The notes under the pieces were generated by a model. The model did no database searches. It was not told the DNA's origin and saw nothing but the letters and a program-made list of their open reading frames with translations. This document shows, one piece after another, positions 1 to 10,674 of a stretch of 64,000 bases of DNA (the first letter of the stretch is position 1; every line of letters begins with the position of its first letter). This DNA is from Sphaerolaimus hirsutus. Its lineage: Eukaryota; Nematoda; Chromadorea; Monhysterida; Sphaerolaimidae. A program made the position numbers and the translations under genes. The DNA lies in the NCBI GenBank assembly GCA_964036195.1, contig OZ038460.1, positions 14,821,504 to 14,885,503 on the forward strand, read 5' to 3'.

Positions 1-226
1 AATTTTTCAGCCGGAAAACGGAAAAATGGGCCGGAAAAACGGAAACGGAAAGGTAAAAAATTTTCAGCTGCCGGAAAATGGAAAACGGAAAGGTAAAAAT
101 TTTTCGGCTGCCGGAAAACGGAAAGGTAAATTTTTTTCGGCACCCGGAAAACGGAAAACGGAAAGGTACAAAATTTTCCCGCGGAAAGGCGGAAACGGAA
201 AACGGAAACGGAAATTTGACACCCTA
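1..226. mobile_element. right part of a hAT-like MITE (TAGGGTGTCAA family), cut by window start
   Basis: The sequence is dense in GGAAAACGGAAA-type repeats and ends with TTGACACCCTA at 216-226. This is the same terminus and the same subterminal repeat (reverse complement TTTCCGTTTTCC) as the complete copies at 9227-9749 and 29991-30514. The left end lies outside the window. The repeat creates a spurious lysine-rich ORF. Confidence 0.8.
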
Positions 227-692
227 ATGAAAACTACCTACCTATTCATGATGTTTTTTCTATGATAAATGATGATGCATGCAATTCCAATTGGCTTACT
301 GGCGGAGCAACTGAGCTGGAAGGTGATAGGAGTCGGTGCTGCTCGTCGGGTCCTGCAGATGGGCGGAAGTGTGAAAATAATCAATAAATATTAGTGATGG
401 CTTTTTTTAAAACCACTTTTTTTAAAAACGAAACTATAAAAACGTAAATTAACGAAACAATATTTTTATAAAAACAGTAGATGAAATTTTCAGTATAAAG
501 TTTTGTGCAATTTTTGCGTGCAAGCGCACCATTACCTAAAAACAAAAACGTTTCTCCCGAACTCACCAGGCGCTCCAATGCGGAACTGCGGCGATTTGTT
601 CGCCCGTGTCCTCTTGGCGTCGCGCATGTCGCTGTCCTGTGGAAAAAAAACACGAAAAACAATATCACCACTGCATGCATTTTAGAGTAATA
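227..692. other. unique sequence, no gene seen
   Basis: Short overlapping ORFs exist on both strands but none has splice context or convincing codon structure. This is the flank just left of duplicated block copy A. Confidence 0.5.
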
Positions 693-923
693 CAATTAAT
701 TTTTGGTAAAACAGCAACACAAAACAGACCAGTAAAAAAGTAGTGCGACTGCCGCCGCCGCCGACATCCCCCTGAAAAGCCATTTTCTCCACATCGAAAA
801 CTCGACCCTCGTCCACTCGATGGCTCAGTACAATTTTGTCGGGCCTTTCGCATTTCGGATGTCCAGCGGCCACGTCACTATCGACCGACAAATCAAACGA
901 TCGACAGGGTATTGAGGGGGATA

Positions 924-1053
924 CCTGGGGGTACTCCAGGACCCTGTAAAGTGCCCTGTAAAATTGAAAATGTAGTTAAAATGTCAATTTTACATGGCTT
1001 TTGACACTTTACATGACATTTGACATTTTACAGGCCATTTCACACAGTCTGGA
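924..1053. repeat. CCCTGTAAAGTGTCAAATGTC family copy
   Basis: A short palindromic repeat. A GGGGG-x-CTCC hairpin-like start leads into ACCCTGTAAAGTG, and the right side (ACATTTGACATTTTACAGG) is its inverse. The same family occurs at 10379-10505, 20025-20153, inside 25201-26268, at 31203-31333 and at 46704-47960. Confidence 0.6.
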
Positions 1054-1853
1054 AGTGGCACCTGGCCGCTGTCGCAAATCAACTGCACCGATGGAATGGA
1101 CCTGGGGGGTTGCCGTGCGAGATTGGTCAACTGAACCGCGATCTCAAAATGTGATGGAGCTAACTTCAAGCCTTTAGCTGGAAGGCGGATTTCGTTGCTC
1201 GATGGACCACTTTCGATTTCAGGTGTGTCGATTTCCGCGATGCCAATAGAAAGTTTTTGGTTGGCCGGTTCGGGGCATGTGAACTGACGTTGCATTCCGA
1301 CCCGGCCTGGGGATAAAATCGGATAAATTTGTAAATGTAGTTATGGTGTCCCAACACTCTTTGTCAACACTGTTAGAAAATTACCCAAATAAAAATGTTG
1401 GACACAACTCCAGATTCAAGCATCATTTTTCAAAACCCGTACTTCTGAGTAGGTATTTTAGTGGACAAATGCAAAATGTAAACATGCAACGTATTGTAGT
1501 AAATATTTAGTTAATCTAACTTTGTATTAGGTAAATTAATTTTGTAATAAGTTCAATTAACTACTACACTATACAAAGTGTGGAGGGGGGTGTGGGTGGA
1601 CTGTCGAGTGTCGAGCATCATTTCGATACTAACGGGCATTTATAGCTTGTTTCTCTTCTGATAATTTGTTGGTAAGCTAGCTACCTATTTGCACTATTTG
1701 CACGCTATGAAAGCTTCATGCTTTGATTTGAATCTGGAAATGTGAAGCTTTGGCAATCTTTTATTTAGCCTAACGTCTTACCACTACCAGATGCGGGAAA
1801 AAACTTGTTTGTGTTTCATTCAGGTACATCAAAAAGACCTTGATAAAAAAACG

Positions 1854-1876
1854 ACAACAACAACAACAACAACAAA
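1854..1876 (+). repeat. (CAA)n microsatellite
   Basis: About seven ACA/CAA units. The copy-B array near 20969-20985 is shorter, so its length differs between the two copies. Confidence 0.85.
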
Positions 1877-2042
1877 TTAGGATGTTTTCGGACAGGACGG
1901 TAGCCTCATCATTATTCAGAGGCGTGGTATAAAATATTAATGAAGGAGTTTCAGCTTCCAGTTGACTCCTAATGGATGAATGATGCATCCATAATATTTA
2001 CCTTACCAGGGTCCAGATTCAATCAGAACCTGAGGTGCACGC

Positions 2043-3126
2043 CACAGTTGTTAATTACTTTTACTCAAAAAGTAAGCATACTCGAGTTCCGAGTAAATAC
2101 ACATACACATACTTTGAAAAAAGTATCTGTACTCGCCTGTACGCCTACTTTTGAAGAGTACTCGAGAGTAATTTTTGTTTTAGTAGATTTTTGCGAGTAC
2201 AGAAAGAGTATTTTTTTCCATTCTAGACCCATGGTTTTCATATAGAATACTTACCGTAAATGCTCTATTAGAACGACCCCCCTCCAATAAAGCGACCTCT
2301 CCAATAGTACGACCCCTTTTAGCACGTTGTGTAAATATAAAGTGACCCCCTCCAATAATGCGACCCCCTCCAATAATGCGACCCCCTCCAATTATGCGGC
2401 CCACACCAATTTCGCGACCCCCTCCAATTATGCGACCCACTCCAATTATGCAACCCCCTCCAATTATGCGACCCACTCCAATTATGCGACCCACTCCAAT
2501 TATGCGACCCACTCCAATTATGCGACCCCCAAAGAAAAACAAAAATCAAAAAACGTAAGAAAATGATGTCGCAATCTTCGGACGACGCTAATTTGGCGGA
2601 CAAGGTGGCGGACAGTTCGCCAGAGCCAGCGGGCAATTCACAAGGGTATATATATATTGCTATATTGCAAGAGCAATATTTCTTTACAATGCCATGCTCA
2701 TAAATACTAGAGTTACATGAACAGTTGAGTTGTTGAGGTGTCGAAAAATACAATGCGACCCTCTCCAATAAAGCGACCCCTCCAACAATGCGACCCTCAA
2801 AAATGTGCTGAAAACAATAAACCGACAGTCGCCTTATTGGAGCATTTACGGTATTAAAAGAAGGAAAAAAACATTAATGTTGTCCAGCGTAAACATTCAT
2901 AATGCTTTTTCCAGAAAGAAAAGGTAATTTACTCAATTTTTACGTTTTCCTGAGAAAAAATAATCGCATTTATGCTTTCTGGGGAAAGATGTATTTTAAT
3001 CAAATTTACTTGCAAGTCAAAGTAAATAATTTTTACTTACGCTTTCTGTCCTCGGGGGTGAGTAAAAACAAAATACTTTACGCATACGCATACTTTGAAA
3101 AAAGTTCAGTACTATTAACAGCTCTG
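2043..3126. mobile_element. hAT-like MITE, CAKAGTTGTTAAAA family, with a nested element
   Basis: Starts CACAGTTGTTAA and ends TTAACAGCTCTG, flanked by a perfect 8-bp TSD GTGCACGC (2035-2042 and 3127-3134). The interior carries repeats of GAGTACTCGAGT/TACTTTT type. The counterpart is 21150-22039. The copy A element contains the 600-bp nested insertion 2253-2852, and the copy B element contains a different nested insertion. Confidence 0.9.
2253..2852. mobile_element. CCGTAAATGCTC MITE made of 18-bp tandem units
   Basis: Terminal inverted repeats read CCGTAAATGCTC and GAGCATTTACGG, flanked by TA. Much of 2262-2535 is an imperfect array of an about 18-bp unit (CAATTATGCGACCCACTC), with more units at 2753-2805. 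Copy B has no element at the matching place (around 21350-21356). The array gives spurious NSNYATH or GRIIGVG repeat ORFs on the two strands. Confidence 0.85.
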
Positions 3127-3134
3127 GTGCACGC

Positions 3135-3507
3135 ATGAAATTGTGTACATTTTCTATTGATTGTGTTTCTATTTCGACGTTCGCAACTCCATCGACTTGC
3201 TCGCTTATGGGCGCCTAAAATTTTAAATCCTTAACCCTAAATCCTGAATTCCTAAATTTCAAAGCCTCAACTCCTTGCGTTCTAAATATTTAACTGAATT
3301 TGGAAACACTTGTTGCGTGCGAGACCGCGCCGGCCGTTGCGCACGAATATCGCAGGTTGATTACCTAGTTGGGTTGATCGCAAAATAGATGCACATTTTG
3401 CAGCTGTACGTTTTGCGCCAGAAACTTGCAGCGTGTGGTCGTTGAAATTACAGATTGAGTTCTTTCAGCGGAATTTTCGCATAATCACCAATTCGATGAG
3501 GTAGGTA
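3135..3507. other. no gene seen
   Basis: Unique to the duplicated block and present in both copies (22048-22420). There is no long ORF and no recognisable repeat terminus. Confidence 0.4.
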
Positions 3508-3877
3508 CCGTATTACCTCGAATTATCCCCCCCTTGAATTAACCCCCCCTCAGAGTGGGCTGGGGAAAAAAATACTACCCTCGAAATACCTCCCCTCCGG
3601 AATGATGTACACCATGTATGCAATGTACATGATGTATTTATTACTGCTAATTTGTATCGCAGCTATTTACACATAGACTAGTTTGTGTAGCTATCTACGT
3701 TTTTATGTCCAATTATATCCTGTTTGGACACATTTATTACTTACTACGACCCTTATGAAAATTTCTGACGAAATAATAAGCCCCCTTCGAATAAGCCCCC
3801 CCCCCTCGAATTAGACCCCCCTCAAATTTTGCTGGTGAAAAAATAAACCCCCATGGGGGTATTTAGGGGTAATACGG
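3508..3877. mobile_element. CCGTATTACC MITE with C/G tracts
   Basis: CCGTATTACCTCGAATTA at the left, and GGTAATACGG at the right, flanked by TA on both sides. Between C-rich arms lies a non-repetitive core of about 170 bp (TACATGATGTATTTATTACT onward) that recurs in other members. The copy B counterpart, 22421-22814, has a longer core, so copy A carries a short internal deletion near 3745. Confidence 0.85.
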
Positions 3878-3968
3878 TAAATACAACTCATAAAAAGTGT
3901 TTGTTGGTAAACAAATTGCTTAGATGCTGCAGGGGTAAGTCACACCTAGTCTTGCATCAACCAGGGTA

Positions 3969-4158
3969 TACTCGGCTGACATTACGCCGTACATTTTTCC
4001 GGAGGAAACATTCCATCATGACGTGATCACTTTTCTCCTCATCATCAGCTCTCGCCATCACGTCGTCTTCATCACGCCTTCCATAAGTTCTCGGCTGGCC
4101 GTCTGCCAGCCCAAGACATAACTCCTACCTGTTTGTAGAGTATCGTGTCTGCCGAGTA
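3969..4158. mobile_element. TACTCGG MITE inserted at TA, copy A only
   Basis: Begins TACTCGGC and ends GCCGAGTA, with TA duplicated on each side. Copy B has a single TA at 22904-22905 in otherwise matching sequence. Its terminus and the GAGTATC(G/A)TGTC subterminal motif are shared with 37270-37514, 43370-43613, 46194-46439 and 47225-47469. Confidence 0.85.
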
Positions 4159-4263
4159 TAGTTAGTTATACCACTGGTATTTCTTGAGGACATAAATGCT
4201 TATGTAAATACCTTTTTGGAATCTTAGTATTTTACTAAATATTTTGGTAAATATTTTAAAAAT

Positions 4264-4464
4264 ACCAGGGAAAGCGTAAACAGAAACAACCAACCAGCAG
4301 TAGAATTGGCAGGCGGCAAGTGGACGCCAGAAGAACTGGACTCTTTCCTCTCTAATTGGCCACACTGTGACCGTCGATCTTTGCCTGTTTGGTGCTGTTT
4401 GTGCACCGCCAGGGGTGACCCAAATTGATTGACCTGTTGCGATTCTTGGGACACTGACTGACAT
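4264..4464 (-). CDS. possible coding exon, unrecognised
   Basis: On the minus strand two frames are open across this segment. One runs Ser-rich (MSQESQQVNQFG...). The other follows a plausible CAG acceptor near 4459 and ends in a hydrophobic stretch (FYCWLVVSVYAFPG) just before a GTATTT donor-like site. The segment is kept in copy B (22990-23199). One substitution there is synonymous in the first frame but makes a stop in the second, which favours the first frame or decay of copy B. I recognise no domain. It may belong with the exon-like segments at 5231-6077, but linkage is not shown. Confidence 0.28.
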
Positions 4465-5230
4465 TGGAATGAGGGGGGGTTTATTTGTGAGTTGAATGGA
4501 TGAATTTATTGTTAATAAAAAAAATTGTGATTGCGGTTCCGGATATTATTAAGCCGTAAAAATAATTAATTAAATCCACAGTTAAGTATTTTTTTGCAAA
4601 AGAATTTCGTTTCGTAGAAAAATAGAAAAAGTATCATATCGTTTGACTGGACAGAACACGTAAACGGTAAACTAGCGGTCTAGGAAAATGACCTCAGTCA
4701 ATTACTGCGCAGGTGAACTAAACGTGCGTGGTGCGTTTCAATTCACCCGATTTAGTGTCATTCGATTATTATTTAAGGGTGTATCCATTTGTGGAGACAA
4801 ACTAATGCAATAATATTTTTATTGTGGATTTCAGTTCGATGATATTACGAGGGCACCTTTTCAATTCCCATCCTGCAATTAGAGTTCAAACACACAAAGG
4901 AAACGAACACAATTAACAGCAAAAAATGGGTGTGTGATGTGCCGTGAAGTGCGCTGGATGCGCGTGAAACTGCCTCTGTGAAAAACACCCACAAGCTTCG
5001 CAATTTTTTTACACGAATCGACTCCCACATGTTTCACCTATCATCATACACTACGATCACATCAACAATATTGGATTAGTGCACTCTAATTAATGTTGGC
5101 GTACTGCCTACGCATGTTTTGGGAAGCGCTGTGAGCGTCTGACTGGAGCCATTAAGTAGTGTTTTTACGCTGATGCCGTGTGTCTGCGTGAAGGCACTTC
5201 ACGGCAAATCATACGCCAGTTTTATAGCTG
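4465..5230. other. no gene seen; decayed palindromic repeat near 4910-5215
   Basis: ACAGCAAAAAATGGGTGTGTG at about 4917 and GTGAAGTGCGCTGGATGCGCG resemble the element at 10675-11057, so this looks like an old diverged member. The rest is unique AT-rich sequence, also present in copy B. Confidence 0.4.
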
Positions 5231-6077
5231 TCATTGAAAAACCAAGACACTTAGCGGACTGAATGTGCTGTCAACGCCCCAAGAAGCCCACCGCACACTG
5301 TCACTAACCCTATCCGCAGTGGCGATAACAGCCCCCCTGGCGCTGTACCACTGTCCAACATGTTGCCCAGCAGCGCCCGCGGCCTCGGCCGCGCCATCGT
5401 CGGCGGAATTCTGCTGTATACGGTGTATGCGTCTGAGTTTGTCCAGCGCCGCGTCGATGCTCACGTCTGTCGATTGCGATGCGGAATTACTGCAGGGGGG
5501 GTGGGGGAATGTGGGGTGGAAAGGGCGTGTATTGTCGCGATTCGGTACGGTTGCGGTGCGGTGCACCGTCAGTTTGCTGATTGAGCAGTGGTAAATACAT
5601 ATTTATTGGTGTACTTGTACTCACGTCACACTGACAGTAATCAGAAATGCCTAAAATTGCAACAATCGTCGAAAGAAGAATTACACGGCTCTGTGCTCAC
5701 TGCTCACCCACTCCAGTTGACAACAGTCGATAAGAGGAGAACCGAATGATCCTTTTAATGAGTTTGGTCAGTACAATTGAAACATTTAAATTTTTTCAGC
5801 TATCCGACGAGCATTCACGAGGACTAAAGTGCATTTAAAATAACTTGTTCAGTAATTTTGGTCAACTCGATCAATTACCGTCAACTAGCACGCGCCACGC
5901 GTACTCAAAGTCAAACTCAAAATCACACCGATACGGCGGCGGCGAAATGACAATCGGGGGACAATTTATGCTCATTCCAGATGACGATGTGGAAGTGCTG
6001 CCGGTACGAGTGCCACTTTGAAATCGCCCGCGCGTTAGGGCCTGCCTTTTTACTTTAGATGTGTATTTCTTGGACAT
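5231..6077 (-). CDS. candidate minus-strand multi-exon gene (exons 5879-6077 and 5231-5489), unrecognised
   Basis: Candidate exon 1 (6077 down to 5879) opens with ATG in a clean context. It encodes a basic, Ser/Thr-rich start (MSKKYTSKVKRQALTRGRF) and then a Pro stretch (PPIVISPPPY), ending at a GTAATT donor in phase 1. Candidate last exon (5489 to 5231) follows a strong C-tract plus CTGCAG acceptor. It encodes a Ser/Asp and Ala/Gly-rich segment (SIDAALDKLRRIHRIQQ) that ends in TGA. A small exon with a TTTTAG acceptor may sit near 5624-5650, but the phases do not join cleanly with the strongest donor, so the model is incomplete. Copy B (23983-24851) has an 8-bp insertion that shifts frame in exon 1. 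In the last exon it shows one synonymous change and one Asp-to-His change. I cannot name the product. Confidence 0.35.
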
Positions 6078-6186
6078 CGTTAATTTACTGGAAAAATCGA
6101 GTGTGCCTGCCTAAGCGGATCAAACTGAACGAGTGCAAAAAACTGGAGTGATATTTTAGCGGTGGTAGTTGTAGTTCAAACTGCAG

Positions 6187-6745
6187 CATAGTTGTTAAAA
6201 CGTATTTGCGTATACTCAAAAAGTACGTATACTCGAGTACTGAGTAAATACGTTTACGTATACTTTGAAAAAAGTACCTGTACTCGCTTTTACGTATACT
6301 TTTTGAAAGTACTCGAGTACAGAAAACGTATTTCAGATAGGCTTTGTTATAGGCTTTTTCAACGCATAGATGTGAAAAAGGGAAAACCTATGGGAAAAAA
6401 TCCTAAAATAGCTTTAAATAGCTAAAGCGAAATAATAACGTGAATGAATAGCTAAACGTGAACTAATAGCTAAAGCTAAAAAACACGTGAACTAGTGAAT
6501 ATGAAGGTTAAAGTAGTCAAAAATGTACGAAAATTAATGATTTTGCATGAAAATTGGGGCAAAATTCCTTAAAAATATTCACTTTTAAGTTTTCTCATGG
6601 AAAAAGTATTTTACTTATCCTTACTCATGAGTAAAAGTAAAAATAATACTTTACGTTCTCTGTACTCAGGGGGTGAGTAAAAATTAAATACTTTAAGTTT
6701 ACGTATATTTACTTTGAAAAAAGTTCAGTACTTTTAACACCTCTG
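6187..6745. mobile_element. hAT-like MITE, CAKAGTTGTTAAAA family, complete
   Basis: CATAGTTGTTAAAACG at the left, TTTTAACACCTCTG at the right, and a perfect TSD AACTGCAG (6179-6186 and 6746-6753). Subterminal repeats are GTACTCGAGTAC and TTTACGTATAC. This is the uninterrupted counterpart of 24961-26598. Confidence 0.92.
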
Positions 6746-6915
6746 AACTGCAGTTGACGTGAATTGTATTGAACACCGGCGGTGTCCACACAGGTTGCCT
6801 GTCTAATCACAATGCAGGTTGTCTATCCGAATCGTTAATGAGGGCGTTTGACAGTCGTATTGCGTACACCAGCTCATGCTGAAATATCAGTTTCTTATTT
6901 TGCAAAGTGTCCGAG

Positions 6916-7379
6916 CATAGTTGTTAAAACGTATTTACGTTTAGTCGATAAATACGTATACTCGAGTACCGCGTAAATGCGTTTACTTTTCCACCCGAAA
7001 AAATACAGGTACTTACTTACTCACATGCATTTTGAAAGTACGCGAGTACAGAAAACGTATTTCATAGATTTCATTTCAGAAAAGGTATTTCATTTCATTT
7101 CATAGCCTTTTATCAGCTTTTCTAAGGCATAGAAGGAAAAAAGGAAAACCTAGAAAAAGAAGTAGGGAAAAATAGTCAAAAATTGATACATAAACACATA
7201 TACAGCCAAGAATAGCTGAAAATTGGCAAACGGCAGATGAACTAGTGAATCTGAGGCTGAATATTGGCAAATACCTAGGTATGAAAATTACTGATTCTAA
7301 GTGAAAATTGGAGCACAATTTCTCAAAAATACTCACATTTACGTTTTCCAGTAAAAAAGTATTTTACTCACGTTAACTG
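6916..7379. mobile_element. hAT-like MITE, CAKAGTTGTTAAAA family, right end missing
   Basis: Starts CATAGTTGTTAAAACG and has the same interior as 6187-6745, but stops near TATTTTACTCACGTTAAC without the inverted terminus. The same truncation is in copy B (26769-27231), so it predates the duplication. Confidence 0.75.
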
Positions 7380-7606
7380 ACGCCGATCTTAAAACCCTTC
7401 ATTGTGTTGTACGTATTTATATGTTGTTATGATTTAGCAAATACACCATTGCGCGTGCCATTCGCGAAAACATCGAACCAGACAAGCACCCGCACAATTA
7501 CGGCTTGAGCTGAGATGCCTAATGAGATCAGTGCCGCGCCGCAATTATTGCGGGATACAAAAAAAACCTGTCTGCATTAAGGCCGTCGAAATCCGCAACC
7601 CACGAT

Positions 7607-8702
7607 TAGCATTAAAAAATTGTCAATTTTCAGAAAAAATAATTAAATATAATCTCAGAAAATCTTTCAAGAAAAAATACCATTAAATCTCTCTAAAAAA
7701 ACCTGGAAAAAATATAAATACCGTCTTTCCTCTGAAACCCCTAGGGGGTTTATTTTTCAGAGTGGAAATTTTGAGGGGGGTATTTCGAGGGGGCTTATTC
7801 GAGGGGGGGGGGGTATTTATTTAGTCAGAATTTTCCACGAAATTCACAGTAAAGAGTACGCTTTTATATACCCAGAACCGGTAATCAACGTGTTCAAGTA
7901 GGGTATATTTGGACATATCAAAGTCCATCGCTACACAAACTACCGTATTACCTCGAAATACCCCCAGGGGGTTAATTATTTCGCCAGCAAAATTTGAGGG
8001 GGGGATAATTCGAGGGGGGGGGGTTTATTCGAGGGGGGGTCTATTATTTCGCCAGAAATTTTCAGAAATTGCGCATACTCAGACGTAGAAAAATCAAGCA
8101 ATTACATAGATGTATATGTGTTTTTAGGCATATATAACTGTATATACACATAAACCCTTCCCTAATATCACTCAATCATGAGTTTGAACGTGTGTTCTGA
8201 CTTGTACAGATCACAAACTGCGGTATTTGTCATGTACATTCACCATACACTCAATTTTAGGGGGGGTATTTCGAGGGGGGGGGGGTTTATTATTTCCTCA
8301 GCCGAAATTTAGGGGGGGTATTTCGAGGGGGGGGGGTTAATTCAAGGGGGGGGGATAATTCGAGGTAATACGGTAGGTAGTATTTATATGTGTAGCACCG
8401 ATGCAAACTGCGAACAATATTTACAAAATTCCAGACGGGGGTATTTCGAGGGGGGGTATTTTTTCCCCAGCTCAAAAACAATTTCGGAGGGGGGTTAATT
8501 GAGGGGGTATTTTGAGGAAATACGGTAAATATTAATATCAGAATTTGAGAGATTTTCTGATATTTTAAAAAATCTCAAAAAATCTCTCAACAAGAAAATA
8601 TAATTAAATCTCTCTAGAAAATCGTGAAAAAAATATATATCTCAGAAAATCATATATTTTCTGAGATTCTTTAAATTTTATCCAGAGATTTTATCAATGC
8701 TA
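7607..8702. mobile_element. hAT-like MITE, TAGCATT family, host of nested CCGTA elements
   Basis: TAGCATTAAAAAATTG at the left, TTTTATCAATGCTA at the right, and a perfect TSD CCCACGAT (7599-7606 and 8703-8710). The ends carry repeats of AAAATCTCTC/GAGATTTTCT. The same insertion with the same TSD is in copy B (27473-29466), so it is ancestral to both. Confidence 0.9.
7721..8525. mobile_element. nested pair of CCGTA-terminus MITEs with G tracts
   Basis: An outer element (CCGTCTTTCCTC at 7721, GAGGAAATACGG ending 8525) is interrupted by an inner CCGTATTACC element (7943-8373), each flanked by TA. The interior is runs of 7-11 G separated by TATTTCGA or TTATTCGA. Copy B keeps the inner element but its outer right end is lost. 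Confidence 0.75.
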
Positions 8703-8722
8703 CCCACGATAGATCGGCAAAT

Positions 8723-8908
8723 CTATTTCCAGCCACAACAACAAAACAAAACCACCGACCCCACGCTGGTCTTGTGCGGCGGCGTGCCGCAGGGGGTGAC
8801 CGTGATCGACGGGCAGTCGCTGCCCGCCACGCTGCCCTTCTTGTTGGTTTTGTTGTTCTTCTTCGACGCTACGGCGCCGTATTGTTGCCGGGGGTCGAGC
8901 GACGCCAT
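8723..8908 (-). CDS. possible first coding exon, unrecognised
   Basis: A GC-rich, C/G codon-ending minus-strand reading frame starts at an ATG in a strong context (CGGCCATGG). It encodes MASLDPRQQYGAVASKKN, then a Lys/Asn run and a Ser/Thr/Pro-rich tail (GSDCPSITVTPCGTPPHKTS). The coding character seems to fade after the GTGGGGTCGGTGG near 8740, where a donor could lie. The copy B segment (29487-29672) is nearly identical, with one Thr-to-Asn change. Base composition differs sharply from the AT-rich MITEs around it. The plus strand is also open for 79 codons, so strand is inferred. No domain is recognised. Confidence 0.4.
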   Translation of the reverse strand: MASLDPRQQYGAVASKKNNKTNKKGSVAGSDCPSITVTPCGTPPHKTSVGSVVLFCCCGWK

Positions 8909-9056
8909 GGCCGGTTTTTGGAGACCGTTATTTTGATAAATGTTAGACAGATTTGGAATGTTCGTGGATTTCTGTGAGATGTTTCGCGAAATTTAGAAAT
9001 AATGACGTAAGTATGTGAAGTATTCTAATCGAGAAAGAATGCAAAATTGCACTGTC

Positions 9057-9128
9057 ACAGGAGGGAATCGAACCCGAGTCTCTCTTATAGTTCATGAGCG
9101 CCCTACCCAACTTCTGGACGACATTAGC
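9057..9128 (-). ncRNA. tRNA-like sequence (possible tRNA pseudogene or SINE head)
   Basis: Read on the minus strand, it has an A-box/D-arm-like AGAAGTTGGGTAGGGCGC followed at tRNA spacing by a near-perfect B box, GGGTTCGATTCCC. The anticodon arm does not fold into a normal 7-nt loop with T33, so I do not call a functional tRNA. The copy B version (29819-29890) is almost unchanged. Confidence 0.4.
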
Positions 9129-9226
9129 GGTTGCGCTCTAGTTCACTAATGGGGGATTACCTATATGCTGCGACGCCAATGCCCATAACTATTTATTTTG
9201 CAAATACCATTTGCAAATACCTGGCC

Positions 9227-9749
9227 TAGGGTGTCAACTTTCCGTTTTCCGTTTCCGCTTTCCGCAGGCAAATTTTTTTCCGTTTCCGTTTCCGTTTTCC
9301 AGCTGCTAAATTTTTTTCCCGTTCCCGTTTCCGTTTTTCCGGCTCATTTTCCATTTTCCGGCTAAATTTTTGGTTTTTCCGCCTTTTTTTCCGTTTTCCA
9401 GTTCAATTATCTGTTTTTCAAACTTTTTTCACTTTCCAGCTCATTTTTTTGTTTTCTGTTACAGCCAAACTGGTAAACATGCATGCAGGCTCTCAATTAT
9501 GTGAATTTTTCCCATTTTTAGCAAAATTTCTGCAAATTTTTTTATTTCTGGATAAATTTCTGCAATTTTTTCCGTTTCCGGCAACATGTCAGCAAATTTT
9601 TTCCGTTTCCGGCATATATTTGGCAAATTTTTACGTTTCCGTTTCCGTTTTCCAGCCTTTCATTTTTCCGTTTTCCGTTTTCCGGCAAGTGCAAAATTTT
9701 TTCCGTTTCCGTTTCCGTTTTCCACCAAAAAGTTTTTGTTGACACCCTA
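9227..9749. mobile_element. hAT-like MITE, TAGGGTGTCAA family, complete
   Basis: TAGGGTGTCAA and TTGACACCCTA ends; TSD ACCTGGCC/ACTTGGCC (one mismatch). The interior is built of GTTTCCGTTTTCC repeats. It is inserted in the left terminus of the composite element starting at 9754. The copy B counterpart is 29991-30514 with the same TSD. Confidence 0.9.
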
Positions 9750-9889
9750 ACTTGGCCCCAGATTAAATGGGGCAGATTATCCCTGAGAGGGAGGACATGA
9801 CGGGCGTGTCTGGCAATTCGAGATTTAATTGGACAGGCATGCCCTCACCCGCCCGCCCCTTTTTTGCCCAGAACCGCTCAGATGTACTC

Positions 9890-10235
9890 CATTTTGAACC
9901 TACGTAATCGCCATTTTTATCTTTATACACGGTTATATACCTATTTTTATATTTATGGCGATTTCAAATTTTTTGGCCGGCTGCCAAGTTTGCATAAGAC
10001 GTATGTCCGATTTTTATTTTTATTTTTGGGAGTAAAATCCCACTGGCGCGACGGGCGGGTCGGGCGGGATTTTATTCCTGAAAAGAAAAAAAAAATCGGA
10101 AACACGTCTTAAGAAAACTTGGCAGCCGGCCAAAAATTTTGAAATCGCCATAAATATAGAAAAATCGGTATAAAACCATGTATAAAGATGAGAATAGCGA
10201 TTATAAAGGTCGCAGTTTTCAAAATAGAGCGATTT
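9890..10235. repeat. long imperfect inverted repeat
   Basis: The left arm (ATCGCCATTTTTATCTTTAT ... TTGGCCGGCTGCCAAGTTT) is mirrored by the right arm (AACTTGGCAGCCGGCCAAAA ... CATAAATATAGAAAAATCGG), separated by about 100 bp. It could form a hairpin in RNA or DNA. Confidence 0.75.
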
Positions 10236-10378
10236 TGGGGGAAAAAATGGGGGAAAAATAGCTCATTATTTGCTACACGTAAATAAATTGTTGCAGAGCG
10301 ATTTGGGGGGGGGGGGATCAGGAGATAGTTGAGGAGAAATTTGCCTCTGGGTAGATAGATAGCTGAGCGGCATCAAAA

Positions 10379-10505
10379 CCCTGTAAAGTGTAAAATTCCT
10401 TGTAAAATGTCTAGTGTCGGGTAAAAGACCCTGTAAAATGTCAAATGTCATGTAAAAGACACTGTAAAATGTCAAATGTCATGTAAAAGACCCTGTAAAA
10501 TGTCT
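10379..10505 (+). repeat. 31-bp tandem array
   Basis: About four imperfect units of CCCTGTAAAATGTCAAATGT followed by CATGTAAAAGA. Copy B has the equivalent array at 31203-31333. Confidence 0.8.
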
Positions 10506-10674
10506 GTTGTAATAGAACACGTTTAAAATTGCCAAAATCGTCACCACAAATGTTAATTTTTATTGTCCTAATTTCAAAAAATACTGTGCATGAATATGAT
10601 GGTTGATGAAAAAAAGTGCAAAAAAATTAGCACCTTAAAGCGCATTTGAACACAGGACCTGTGAACTTCCAGCA

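Noticed and set aside
2327..2566. ORF with NSNYATHSNYATPSNYA repeats as a repetitive protein
   Set aside because: Produced by the same 18-bp MITE array; the three frames and both strands give equally long repeats.
2300..2570. Regular repeats with spacers resembling a CRISPR array
   Set aside because: Units are contiguous 18-bp tandem copies inside a TA-flanked MITE, with no unique spacers, no cas genes and a eukaryotic context.
9057..9128. Functional tRNA gene on the minus strand
   Set aside because: A and B boxes are visible but the anticodon arm does not form a standard loop; reported only as tRNA-like.
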